DNA from: an uncultured Sutterella sp.
GTDB lineage: Bacteria; Pseudomonadota; Gammaproteobacteria; Burkholderiales; Burkholderiaceae_F
Length of the DNA stretch: 58,559 nt
Direction: 5' to 3'
Assembly (NCBI GenBank): GCA_900767875.1
Contig: CAAGAT010000083.1
Location: 1 to 58,559 of the forward strand
The translations under genes and the position numbers were made by a program. Below the pieces are notes generated by a model. The model had not been told where the DNA came from and searched no databases. It saw nothing but the letters and a program-made list of their open reading frames with translations. Shown piece after piece: positions 1 through 7,721 of the stretch; position 1 is the first letter of the stretch; every line of letters begins with the position of its first letter.

Positions 1-1083
1 AAATAGTTAAGGTTTGGCTGCTGCGTAGCGGATGTGTTCATTCGAGAAAATCTGCAAGATCTTACTCACGCTGTTGGACATCCTTTCCATGAAGTGATTA
101 ACCCGTTTCTTGAGTTTGTCCGTCGTCGTCGGAGCGCGGTTTCATATATCCGTCTTGACGGCCCGATTGACATACTCATCCGGATTCAATTCGGGGCTGT
201 ACGGCGGCAAGAAAAAGAGCTCGATCCGATCCTTGTGTGCCTCTGTCCACGCCGGCACTTGATTGCTCGTGTGACCCCTCGGATAGTCGACAATCAAAAA
301 GATTTTCCGTAGCTCATCTTCAATCAGATCCTCCAAGAAGTCGATGAAGCTTTCCCGGTTCATTGCATGATCCTGAATCTTGAATCGCAGTAAGCCCTGA
401 TTGGATATTGCCGAGATCATCGTGGCCGTGCGACAACGTCCGTCATGACGCTCGAGAATCGGTGTCTGCCCCTTAGGCGAGTACCCGGTCACCCAGTTGG
501 ATTCGTGCTTGACCGCAGTCTCGTCAGACCAGTAAATGACTGCATTTTCCAGAGTTGCACGGGTTGCAATCTCCGGGTAATCGTGCTGCTTCCACTTCTT
601 GACGCGCTCGCTGTCCTGCTCAATGGCTCGGAGGGCCGGACGCTGCACGGTCATGCCCCACGAGCGCAGGTACACGCCGACTCGAGATAGCGACAGATCG
701 ATACCGAATTTTCTTTTGATCAACGCCCTCACAGCCCTTCGAGTCCAAAGTGCAAAATCGAATTTCAGCTGCTTGGGATTCTTCTCAATGATCAGCTTGC
801 GCAGAAGGCTTTTCTGCTCGACCGTGAGCTTTGCCCCAATGCCCTTCGGACGACCGCGCTGACCGCCTTTGGTGGCCTGCTCCTGGGAGGTCTTCCGAGC
901 ATTGCGCAACCACTTGTACACGGTTCCTTCAACCACGCCAAGGGCGCTCGAAATATCCGTGATCTTGCTACCGGCCTTGCGCATGGCAAAGGCGCGTTCA
1001 CGGAGGACTTCGAGTTGCTCTTTTGAGTGTCGGCGGGCGTCTGTGGCTTTCATTTCACGATTATGACAGAACCTTAACTATTT
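1..1083 (-). mobile_element. IS630-family insertion sequence
   Basis: The first 14 bases (aaatagttaaggtt) are the exact reverse complement of 1070-1083, giving perfect terminal inverted repeats around a single transposase reading frame. The ends carry TA at the expected position for IS630/Tc1-mariner elements, which insert at TA. The left end coincides with the start of the window, so one or two flanking bases cannot be seen. It lies about 170 bp upstream of tRNA-Thr. The transposase frame is interrupted, so the copy is probably immobile unless helped in trans. Confidence 0.85.
7..1053 (-). pseudogene. IS630 transposase with an in-frame stop codon
   Basis: The frame opens at 1053 and reads a helix-turn-helix N-terminus (about residues 10-55, GVVEGTVYKWLRNARK) followed by a DDE domain with D177 (YWSDETAV), D256 (FLIVDYPRGH) and E293 (PELNPDEYVNRAVK). 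A TGA at 142-144 ends the protein at 303 residues. The same frame then continues without interruption through a typical IS630 C-terminus (TDKLKKRVNHFMERM and onward) to a TAA at 7-9 inside the left inverted repeat, for a restored length of 348 codons. All three catalytic acids lie before the stop, so the truncated protein may keep its fold but lacks the last 45 residues. The most economical change is a single C-to-T or G-to-A transition. Confidence 0.88.
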
Positions 1084-1171
1084 TGCAATCTTGTTAATAG
1101 TGCCGAAAGGCCCGGGGAAAAGGGCTTTAGGAGGCGTTCGAGCACTTTTTTCAAAAGTTTGCGTTTGCCTC

Positions 1172-1199
1172 TTGCATTTTTTAAAAGCCCATGTAAAAT
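1172..1199 (+). promoter_or_regulatory. sigma70-type promoter for tRNA-Thr
   Basis: TTGCAT at 1172-1177 and TAAAAT at 1194-1199 are separated by 16 bp, in an AT-rich stretch about 50 bp before the mature tRNA 5' end. Both boxes match the sigma70 consensus well and nothing else nearby competes. Confidence 0.65.
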
Positions 1200-1251
1200 A
1201 CGCATTTCTTCGAGACAAGATGCCTCGAATCGAAGAGAAAAAATCAAGTGT

Positions 1252-1327
1252 GCCGGTGTAGCTCAGCTGGTAGAGCAGCGCATTCGTAATGCGAAGGTCG
1301 GATGTTCGAATCCTCTCACCGGCACCA
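1252..1327 (+). tRNA. tRNA-Thr (anticodon CGT)
   Basis: This 76-nt cloverleaf has a 7-bp acceptor stem (GCCGGTG pairing with CACCGGC), a normal D arm (GCTCAGCTGGTAGAGC) and a T arm with GTTCGAATC. The anticodon loop TTCGTAA places CGT at positions 34-36, which reads ACG threonine codons. The CCA end is encoded at 1325-1327. It stands alone with its own promoter and a weak terminator. A degenerate copy of its 3' part lies 177 bp downstream. Confidence 0.95.
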
Positions 1328-1359
1328 CTTATCTCCTCGTTAAGAGGAAAGCAAAGATG

Positions 1360-1390
1360 CCTCAGTCGCCCCGTGCGTTGAGGTTTTTTT
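1360..1390 (+). terminator. terminator after tRNA-Thr
   Basis: CCTCA (1360-1364) pairs with TGAGG (1379-1383) and is followed by seven T residues. The stem is short, but the T run and the position just after the tRNA support it. Confidence 0.55.
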
Positions 1391-1477
1391 GTTGCCTGAA
1401 ATTCTTCAAGGCGCCGGCCCCCTCAATTTGCTTGCACGGATTTGCAGGAGAGATCTGATGCTCTCCCTATAATCTCA

Positions 1478-1573
1478 GACGTTCAAAGCTCTTCTCACGG
1501 GCGCCGTGCTCTCCGCTCAAGAGGAACGCAAACATGTCTCAATTGCTTCCAAGCGTTGAGTTTTTTGTATTTG
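1478..1573 (+). repeat. Degenerate copy of the tRNA-Thr 3' end and its terminator
   Basis: This stretch aligns along its whole length, with small gaps, to 1301-1391, which is the T arm, acceptor 3' strand and downstream terminator of tRNA-Thr. Shared blocks include GTTC.AA, TCTCAC.GG, AAGAGGAA.GCAAA.ATG, GCGTTGAG and the T run. It contains its own stem (CTCAA 1538-1542 with TTGAG 1556-1560) followed by six T residues. The 5' half of a tRNA is not recognisable, so it is unlikely to yield a functional tRNA. It may be the scar of a tandem tRNA duplication or of an excised element that used the tRNA 3' end. Confidence 0.7.
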
Positions 1574-1652
1574 CCGCCGCCCTCGCTTCGGCTCGGATTT
1601 CCAAGAGCCGGTCACAGCGTTGAAACGCAACGAAAAATCCGCCCCTTCAGGC

Positions 1653-1681
1653 TTGATTTTTTTTCAAAAGTTGAATAAGAT
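1653..1681 (+). promoter_or_regulatory. promoter of the rpsF operon
   Basis: TTGATT (1653-1658) and TAAGAT (1676-1681) are separated by 17 bp, in an AT-rich stretch about 70 bp before the rpsF start. This is the best sigma70 match between the tRNA and the ribosomal protein genes. Confidence 0.6.
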
Positions 1682-1749
1682 ACCGCGCTTTCATATCCTT
1701 GCCGCACCGATACGACGCTCGGGTGGCTTATTTCCGTAAGGAGGAATCA

Positions 1750-2157
1750 ATGCGTCATTACGAACTGTGCGTCATCGTGCACCCGGACCAGTCCGAACAG
1801 GTCCCCGCGATGATCGAACGTTACAAGAATCTCGTCCTCGAACAGGGTGGTCAGATCCACCGTGTGGAAGATTGGGGTCGTCGTCAACTCGCCTATCCGA
1901 TCCAGAAGCTCGTCAAGGCTCACTATGTTCTGCTGAACATCGAATGCACGGACGCCACGCTTGCTGAAATCGAAAACGGATTCCGTTTCAACGACGCCAT
2001 CCTGCGTCACCTCGTCGTCAAGACCAAGAAGGCCGAAACCGCTCCTTCCGTCATGATGAAGAGCGTTGAGAAGGAAGAAGCCAAGAAGGCCGCCGCGGAA
2101 TCCGCCGCTGCCGAAGCCGCCCAGGCTGAAGAAGCCGACGCTGAAGAGCAGGCTTAA
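1750..2157 (+). CDS. rpsF: 30S ribosomal protein S6
   Basis: The 135-residue product begins MRHYELCVIVHPDQSEQ, the typical S6 start, and keeps the ferredoxin-like S6 core to about residue 98. It ends in a long Ala/Glu-rich tail (about residues 100-135), as is common in betaproteobacterial S6. S6 binds the central domain of 16S rRNA as a heterodimer with S18, encoded two genes downstream. ATG 1750 is chosen because a strong Shine-Dalgarno (TAAGGAGG) ends six bases before it; an upstream in-frame ATG at 1699 has none. First gene of rpsF-priB-rpsR-rplI. Confidence 0.97.
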   Translation: MRHYELCVIVHPDQSEQVPAMIERYKNLVLEQGGQIHRVEDWGRRQLAYPIQKLVKAHYVLLNIECTDATLAEIENGFRFNDAILRHLVVKTKKAETAPSVMMKSVEKEEAKKAAAESAAAEAAQAEEADAEEQA

Positions 2158-2187
2158 TCCCAACAGATTTACCGATCGTCGCAAAAA

Positions 2188-2490
2188 GTGGATGCGGCCA
2201 ACGGCGTCGTGATGGACGCCACCCTGACGGAGAAAAAGGACCTTTGCTACACACCTGCGGGTGTGGCGGTTTTCGAAGCCCGGTTTCATCACGCGGGCGA
2301 ACAATTCGAAGCCGGCGCCATGCGCAAAGTGGAATTCGATTTCACGGCCATGGCCTTCGCCGAGACGGCGGTGCGCTTAAATAAGCTTTCCGCCGGCCAA
2401 GCGCTCTCGATCAAAGGTTTTCTCTCTCAGCGCTCAATCCGCAGCACGAAGCTGACGATCCATATCACGGAATTCAAAATTAGGAGTTGA
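2188..2490 (+). CDS. priB: Primosomal replication protein N (PriB)
   Basis: A 100-residue OB-fold protein located, as usual, between rpsF and rpsR. PriB binds single-stranded DNA and cooperates with PriA to reload the replicative helicase at stalled forks. The recognisable family pattern runs from CYTPAGVAVFEARF through GFLSQRSIRSTKLTIHITEF. No ATG fits the family N-terminus, so GTG 2188 is the best start. The first 17 or so residues differ from other PriB proteins, and ATG 2212 would remove part of the first strand. It ends three bases before rpsR and is surely co-transcribed with the ribosomal genes. Confidence 0.85.
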   Translation: MDAANGVVMDATLTEKKDLCYTPAGVAVFEARFHHAGEQFEAGAMRKVEFDFTAMAFAETAVRLNKLSAGQALSIKGFLSQRSIRSTKLTIHITEFKIRS

Positions 2491-2493
2491 AAA

Positions 2494-2775
2494 ATGGCTT
2501 TTGGTGCAAAAGGTAAGGGCAAGCCCCGCCGTGCCAACCAACAGAATGCGCTCTTCAAGCGCAAGAAGTTCTGCCGCTTCACGGTCGAACACGTCGAACA
2601 GATCGACTACAAGGATATCGAAACCCTGCGTGACTTCATCCAGGAAAACGGCAAGATCATGCCGGCTCGCCTGACCGGTACGAAGGCGCACTACCAGCGT
2701 CAGCTCGACACCGCGATCAAGCGCGCCCGCTTCCTCGCTCTGCTTCCCTACACCGACAACCAGGGGACCCGTTAA
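2494..2775 (+). CDS. rpsR: 30S ribosomal protein S18
   Basis: The 93-residue product has the S18 core KFCRFTVEHVEQIDYKDIETL and the C-terminal RQLDTAIKRARFLALLPYT signature that contacts S6 and 16S rRNA. The N-terminus is basic (MAFGAKGKGKPRRANQQN), as in other betaproteobacteria. Shine-Dalgarno AGGAG lies eight bases before the ATG. The gene sits directly between priB and rplI with very short gaps (3 and 2 bp), showing a single transcript. Confidence 0.97.
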   Translation: MAFGAKGKGKPRRANQQNALFKRKKFCRFTVEHVEQIDYKDIETLRDFIQENGKIMPARLTGTKAHYQRQLDTAIKRARFLALLPYTDNQGTR

Positions 2776-2777
2776 TC

Positions 2778-3227
2778 ATGCAAGTCATTCTTCTCGAAAA
2801 GATCAATCACCTCGGTGATCTCGGTGCCATCGTTAAGGTTAAGGATGGCTACGCCCGCAACTTCCTGATCCCCCAGGGCCACGCCAAGCGCGCGACCAAG
2901 GCCGCGATCGAGGAATTTGAAGCCCGCCGCGCCGAACTCGAACGCGCTCAGGCCGAACGCATCGCCGCCGCTCAGGATACGGCCGCCAAGCTCAACGGCC
3001 AGACGATCGAGATCGCCAGCAAGGCCGGTGTGGACGGCCGCCTGTTCGGTTCCGTCACCAACGCCGACATCGCCGAAGCCGTCGACAAGCTCGGCTTCCA
3101 GATCAAGAAGAGCCAGGTTCGCACGCCTCTGGGCGCCATCAAGAGCCTGGGCGAATTCACGATCACCATCGGTCTGATGACCGACATCACCGCCGACGTC
3201 GTCGTGCGCGTGGTCGCCGAAGCCTAA
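2778..3227 (+). CDS. rplI: 50S ribosomal protein L9
   Basis: A 149-residue L9 with the two-domain layout. The N-terminal RNA-binding domain (MQVILLEKINHLGDLGAIVKVKDGYARNFLIPQG) binds 23S rRNA domain V near the L1 stalk. A long helix (about residues 40-75) leads to the C-terminal domain (GRLFGSVTNADIAEAV). Length and motifs match the family. It is the last gene of the operon and is followed by two hairpins, the second a strong intrinsic terminator. Confidence 0.97.
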   Translation: MQVILLEKINHLGDLGAIVKVKDGYARNFLIPQGHAKRATKAAIEEFEARRAELERAQAERIAAAQDTAAKLNGQTIEIASKAGVDGRLFGSVTNADIAEAVDKLGFQIKKSQVRTPLGAIKSLGEFTITIGLMTDITADVVVRVVAEA

Positions 3228-3270
3228 TGAAGCGTAAGCCCCGAGACTCGGGGCTTGCCCTCAAGGCATC

Positions 3271-3313
3271 AAGCCGGATTTTCTTCTTCGGACGGAATCC
3301 GGCTTTTCTTTTT
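3271..3313 (+). terminator. Rho-independent terminator of the rpsF operon
   Basis: AAGCCGGATT (3271-3280) pairs perfectly with AATCCGGCTT (3296-3305), a 10-bp stem with a 15-nt loop followed by TTCTTTTT. A first hairpin without a T run (AAGCCCCG with CGGGGCTT, 3236-3256) lies between the rplI stop and this terminator. Confidence 0.9.
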
Positions 3314-3511
3314 GGGGGGCCGAGTAAAAGAGAGTATCGGTGTGATCGTGTAACGGCGCGTTGCGGCAGAGGCAAAACCCGAGCGTCGCCCGGCAACTTC
3401 CGATAAGATTTCATCCACCGTCCGACGGCCGCCGACGTGCGTTTCGGCGGCTTGTCTTTTGCCGCCGGGCGCCCTCCCGCGCCCGCGCGACCGACTGCGA
3501 GAATTCCCCTT

Positions 3512-5110
3512 ATGACCAAGACTGACGAAGACATCCCTGCGGCCGTGCCTGCCGCGGCCGACGACGTGCCGCCGCCCGACGAAATGGCCTCCGCCGTGCA
3601 CGACGAGGCTTTGATTGATCTGCCCGTGCCCGAGGATCTGCCCGAGCCGCCCCCGGCGGCCATGGCTGCCTCCGCTCCCTCCCTGCCCAACACCGGAGCC
3701 GCGCCCCTGGCGGCCATCTCGCGCCTCGGGGACGTGGATCTGCAGGCCGTGCGCCTGCCGCCGCAGTCGGTCGAAAGCGAACAGAGCGTGTTGGGCGGCC
3801 TCATGCTCGACAACAACGCCTTCGATCAGGTGGCCGACGTCGTCACGCCCGAAGACTTTTACCGCCGCGAGCATCGCCTGATCTACGAAAAGATCGCGCA
3901 GATGTGCTCGGAAGGGCGCCCCGCGGACATTGTCACGGTCTACGGCGAATTGGAGGCCGAGGACAAGGCTCGCGAAGTCGGGGGCCTGGCCTACCTCAAC
4001 AGTTTGGTCAACAGCACGCCTGCGGCGGCCAACATCCGCCGCTACGCCGAAATCGTGCGAGACCGCTCGATTTTGCGCCAGCTCATCAGCGCGGGCGAAG
4101 ACATTGCCACGAGTGCCTTGTCGCCCGAGGCAGCCGACGTGCCCACGTTGCTTGATCAAGCCCAGGCCAAGGTCTTTGCCATCGACGAAAAGTCCAACAA
4201 GGGTAAGCGGGGCTTTCGCGTCCTCGAGGATCTTGCCGGCGAAGTCACGCAGGAGATGCAGAGCCTCTACCAAATGCGCGACTCGAGCGACGTCACGGGC
4301 CTGCCCACGGGCTTTAAGAAACTCGACATGATGACGAGCGGCCTGCAAAAGGGCGACCTCATCATCGTGGCCGGGCGCCCGTCGATGGGTAAGACCTCCT
4401 TGGCGATGAACATTGCCGAGTACGCGGGCCTGACCCTGAAGATGCCCGTGGCGATCTTCTCGATGGAAATGAGCTCGGTGCAGCTCTGCAAGCGCCTCAT
4501 CAGCTCCGTGGGCCGCATCGACGCGCAGAAGATGCGCCGCGCCCGCTTTAACGACGGCGACTGGTCGCGCTACACGGAAACGGTGAGCCTGATGAGTCAG
4601 GCGCCTTTCTACATCGACGACACGGGCAATTTGTCCGTCAACGAATTGCGCAGCCGCGCGCGGCGCCTGGCGCGCAAGACGGGCGGCTTGTCGCTGATTG
4701 TCGTCGACTACCTGCAGCTCATGCGAGGGTCTACGAAGAGCAGCATGGACAACCGCGCCACGGAAATTTCGGAAATTTCCCGCGGCCTCAAGGGGCTGGC
4801 GCGTGAAATGGAAGTGCCGATCATTGCCCTGTCGCAGCTTAACCGCGGCGTGGACGCCCGCGCCGACAAGCGCCCGATGATGAGCGACCTGCGCGAGTCG
4901 GGCGCCATCGAACAGGACGCGGACATCATCATGTTCATCTACCGCGACTGGGTCTACAACAAGGAGTCCGGGGATCCGAACGTGGCCGAAATCATCATCG
5001 GCAAGCAGCGCAACGGCCCCACGGGCGTCATCAACATGCGCTTTGACGGGCAGTTCACGCGCTTTGACAACCTTGCCGAAGAAGGCGACGTGCCCGCGGG
5101 CTACGAGTAA
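3512..5110 (+). CDS. dnaB: Replicative DNA helicase DnaB
   Basis: The 532-residue product unwinds DNA at the replication fork as a hexamer. After an acidic, proline-rich tail of about 70 residues comes the N-terminal domain (QSVESEQSVLGGLMLDN), then the RecA-like domain with Walker A GRPSMGKTS, Walker B LSLIVVDYLQLM and the DNA-binding H4 signature QDADIIMFIYRD. No intein is present. ATG 3512 is preferred over an upstream in-frame ATG at 3437, which would add 25 unrelated residues; neither has a strong Shine-Dalgarno. The tail is longer than in Escherichia coli DnaB (471 residues in total) and is probably disordered. Confidence 0.95.
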   Translation: MTKTDEDIPAAVPAAADDVPPPDEMASAVHDEALIDLPVPEDLPEPPPAAMAASAPSLPNTGAAPLAAISRLGDVDLQAVRLPPQSVESEQSVLGGLMLDNNAFDQVADVVTPEDFYRREHRLIYEKIAQMCSEGRPADIVTVYGELEAEDKAREVGGLAYLNSLVNSTPAAANIRRYAEIVRDRSILRQLISAGEDIATSALSPEAADVPTLLDQAQAKVFAIDEKSNKGKRGFRVLEDLAGEVTQEMQSLYQMRDSSDVTGLPTGFKKLDMMTSGLQKGDLIIVAGRPSMGKTSLAMNIAEYAGLTLKMPVAIFSMEMSSVQLCKRLISSVGRIDAQKMRRARFNDGDWSRYTETVSLMSQAPFYIDDTGNLSVNELRSRARRLARKTGGLSLIVVDYLQLMRGSTKSSMDNRATEISEISRGLKGLAREMEVPIIALSQLNRGVDARADKRPMMSDLRESGAIEQDADIIMFIYRDWVYNKESGDPNVAEIIIGKQRNGPTGVINMRFDGQFTRFDNLAEEGDVPAGYE

Positions 5111-5127
5111 CAAGGAGGGGCCAACCC

Positions 5128-5637
5128 ATGATCGATACCCTGATGTCCGTGGACTGGATGGGCATTTTTCTTTGGATCTGCGTGGCCGCGCTCATCGTGG
5201 TTGGCGTGGCCGGCACCGTGGTGCCCGCGCTACCGGGCATCCCGATGATTTTCCTAGGGGCTCTGCTGGCCGCTTGGATCGGCGACTTTGAGCAGGTCAC
5301 CTGGGTGCCCCTGGTGTTCCTGGGAATCCTTACCATCGTGGGTCTGGTCGTCGACTGGGTGGCGCAGACGATGGGGGCGCAGAGGGCCGGCGCCTCCAAA
5401 TGGGGCATTTTGGGAAGCCTCATCGGCACCGTCGCGGGGCTCTTTATGGGCATCTTCGGGATCCTCTTCATGCCGCTTGTGGGGGCGTTTATTGGCGAAT
5501 ACATCGCCCAGCGGGACCTGAGAATCGCCGGCAACGTGGGCTGGGCCACTTGGGTCGGGATGATGGTGGGCACCGTTGTCAAGCTCGCCCTGTCCTTCAT
5601 CATGATCGGGGTGCTGATCTTTGCCCTGTGGTTCTGA
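5128..5637 (+). CDS. DUF456 family inner-membrane protein
   Basis: A 169-residue, very hydrophobic protein with about four to five membrane segments and the DUF456 pattern (VPALPGIPMIFLGALLAAW, then GGSLIGT-like glycine-rich turns and FMPLVGAFIGEY). The function of the family is unknown. A strong AAGGAGG lies ten bases before ATG 5128, just after the dnaB stop, so it is probably transcribed with dnaB. A bidirectional terminator separates it from the convergent phoH-like gene. Confidence 0.85.
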   Translation: MIDTLMSVDWMGIFLWICVAALIVVGVAGTVVPALPGIPMIFLGALLAAWIGDFEQVTWVPLVFLGILTIVGLVVDWVAQTMGAQRAGASKWGILGSLIGTVAGLFMGIFGILFMPLVGAFIGEYIAQRDLRIAGNVGWATWVGMMVGTVVKLALSFIMIGVLIFALWF

Positions 5638-5664
5638 CCGGACCGCAAAAACCGATTCCCGAAA

Positions 5665-5697
5665 CGAAATGAGGAGCCGTAAGGCTCCTCAATTTCG
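5665..5697. terminator. Bidirectional terminator between convergent genes
   Basis: CGAAATGAGGAGCC pairs with GGCTCCTCAATTTCG (one bulged base) around a GTAA loop, a stem of about 14 bp with A/T-rich flanks on both sides. It lies between the DUF456 stop and the stop of the phoH-like gene on the other strand. Confidence 0.8.
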
Positions 5698-5715
5698 TTG
5701 CACAGGCGTTGCGCC

Positions 5716-7623
5716 TTAGAGCACTTCGGTGGCGTAGTCCGCCAGGCGGCTACGTTCTCCCCGCTGCAGCGTGATGTGCCCGGCGTGGGCCCAGCCGCGG
5801 AAGCGCTCGACGACGTACGTCAGGCCCGAGCTTCCCTCGGTGAGGTAGGGCGTGTCGATCTGTGCGATGTTGCCCATGCACACGATCTTGGTGCCCGGAC
5901 CCGCGCGGGTGATGAGCGTTTTCATCTGCTTGGGCGAGAGGTTCTGCGCCTCGTCGATGATGACGAACTTATTGAGGAACGTGCGCCCGCGCATAAAGCT
6001 CATCGACTTGATGCGGATGCGGCTGCGGATGATGTCGCCCGCGGCGCTGCGGCTCCAGCCGCCCGCGCCCCGATCGCCGCTCTTGTTGAGCACCTCGAGG
6101 TTGTCTTCGAGGGCCCCCATCCAGGGCGTCATCTTTTCTTCTTCCGTGCCCGGCAAAAAGCCAATCTCTTCGCCCACGCTCACCGTGGCGCGCGTAAAGA
6201 TGATTTCCGAAAAGCGCCGCTCCTCGAGCGTTTGGGATAGAGCCGCGGCCAGCGTGATGAGCGTCTTGCCCGTGCCCGCCTGCCCCAACAGCGTCACAAA
6301 GTCGATGTCGGGGTTCATCAAAAGGTTCAGCGCCAGGGACTGCTCGAGGTTGCGCGCATGCACGCCCCAGACGGCGTTGCGCGGCTGCATGTAGTCGCGC
6401 ACGGTCGAGAGGGTAGCCGTGCCGCCCGACACGCTCTTGACCTGCCCCACAAAGGAGCCGTCCGAGGCCGTGACGAACTGATTGACCGTCAGGCTTTGGG
6501 CCATCGGGCCCTCAAAGCTGTACCAGACGGCGCCGTCGCCCTGCCAGCTCTTGAGGTTGTCGGTCTTCTTTTCCCAGAAGTCGGGCGAAACGGTCACGCG
6601 CCCGGTAAAGAGCATGTCCGTGTCGTCGATCGTCTTGTCGTTGAAGTAGTCCTCGGCCGTCAGGCCCATGGCCGTGGCCTTGATGCGGATGTTGATGTCT
6701 TTACTGACCAACACCACATGCTTGTCGGCAAAGCGCTCGGGCAGCGCCTTGACCACCGCCAGGATCATGTTGTCGGCCTTGTCGTGCGGCAGGCCTGCGG
6801 GCAGATCCGTGGGATTGAAGTCAAAGGGCTGGAAATAGAGGCGCCCGCGCGCTTCCTTGTTGCCGATGCAAGAGAGCGCCACCCCTTCCCGGATGGGGCC
6901 GGTGGAGGCTTCGACCAAGCGATCGATCGTGCGGCTCACCTGACGGGCATTGCGCGAGATGTCACTTGTGCCCGTCTTGTGGTTGTCGATCTCCTCGAGC
7001 GTGACCATCGGCAGGTAAACGTCGTGTTCCTGGAAGCGAAACAGGCACGTCGGATCGTGCAGCAGCACGTTGGTGTCCAGTACGAAAAGGCGCGGCAGAT
7101 TGCCCGCCGAGCTCGAGCGCGGCGAGCGCAGACGCGCGGCCCCGCCCGCGGCAAGCTCTTCGGCGCGGCTGAGGGCTTCAATCGGAGTTTGATCATCGGC
7201 CGCTTGGACGGCCCGGCTTTGGGGCTGCGCCTTGGCTTTGCCCTTACCCTTGACCGCGGGGGTCTTGACGTCGGGCTTGGCCGCCGCCTTGGTTTTTGTC
7301 TTGGAGGGCGCCTTGGGCGTCGCCTTGATCGCGGGCTGGACTTCGCTCTTGCCCTCCCACTTCACCGGCGCTTCACTCTTCCCGGATTCGGGAGCCGTGT
7401 CGACGATGGGAGCGCGCATCAGGGCGGCGGTCTTGGTCTTTTTGCCCACGCGCGTCTTCTTGGCGGCGGGTGCGGAGGAGGCGGCAGCGGCAGTCACCGC
7501 TGCCGCGGCGGGGGTGACGTCTTGCGCCCGGGCCGCCGGGGCGGTCACGTCCGCGGTTTTCTTGCCGTAGGCGCTTTTATCGAGAATGGTGCCGCGCTGA
7601 AGCGGCGCTTTGGGCAGAGGCAT
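5716..7623 (-). CDS. PIN-PhoH family ATPase
   Basis: The 635-residue product has three parts. Residues 1-175 are a low-complexity Ala/Lys/Pro-rich tail. A PIN nuclease domain follows from about 178 (LFVLDTNVLLHD, D183). A PhoH ATPase domain from about 440 has Walker A GQAGTGKT (447-454) and Walker B FVIIDEAQNL. Proteins with this fusion (also called PhoH2 or YlaK-like) couple RNA unwinding to cleavage in the members that have been tested; that activity is inferred here. The tail is rich in lysine and could bind nucleic acid. It is convergent with DUF456, and its start is 98 bp from the end of amiC, which is transcribed in the same direction. Confidence 0.9.
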   Translation of the reverse strand: MPLPKAPLQRGTILDKSAYGKKTADVTAPAARAQDVTPAAAAVTAAAASSAPAAKKTRVGKKTKTAALMRAPIVDTAPESGKSEAPVKWEGKSEVQPAIKATPKAPSKTKTKAAAKPDVKTPAVKGKGKAKAQPQSRAVQAADDQTPIEALSRAEELAAGGAARLRSPRSSSAGNLPRLFVLDTNVLLHDPTCLFRFQEHDVYLPMVTLEEIDNHKTGTSDISRNARQVSRTIDRLVEASTGPIREGVALSCIGNKEARGRLYFQPFDFNPTDLPAGLPHDKADNMILAVVKALPERFADKHVVLVSKDINIRIKATAMGLTAEDYFNDKTIDDTDMLFTGRVTVSPDFWEKKTDNLKSWQGDGAVWYSFEGPMAQSLTVNQFVTASDGSFVGQVKSVSGGTATLSTVRDYMQPRNAVWGVHARNLEQSLALNLLMNPDIDFVTLLGQAGTGKTLITLAAALSQTLEERRFSEIIFTRATVSVGEEIGFLPGTEEEKMTPWMGALEDNLEVLNKSGDRGAGGWSRSAAGDIIRSRIRIKSMSFMRGRTFLNKFVIIDEAQNLSPKQMKTLITRAGPGTKIVCMGNIAQIDTPYLTEGSSGLTYVVERFRGWAHAGHITLQRGERSRLADYATEVL

Positions 7624-7721
7624 GGCAATTGCTCTTGGTTTGAATGGTCACGAGACGGCCGACGAGGGCAGTATGCGTTTGGTTTGTGACGCGCCCGTTT
7701 CGAGCCGGCCGCCCGCTCTGA

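Noticed and set aside
3269..5113. A 614-codon open frame antisense to dnaB and many other long antisense frames
   Set aside because: High GC and strong codon bias make the opposite strand stop-poor. The translation is rich in H, R, A and G, without domains, and the sense gene is certain.
5043..5672. Overlapping frames inside the DUF456 gene
   Set aside because: They are alternative frames of a clearly hydrophobic, family-matching gene.
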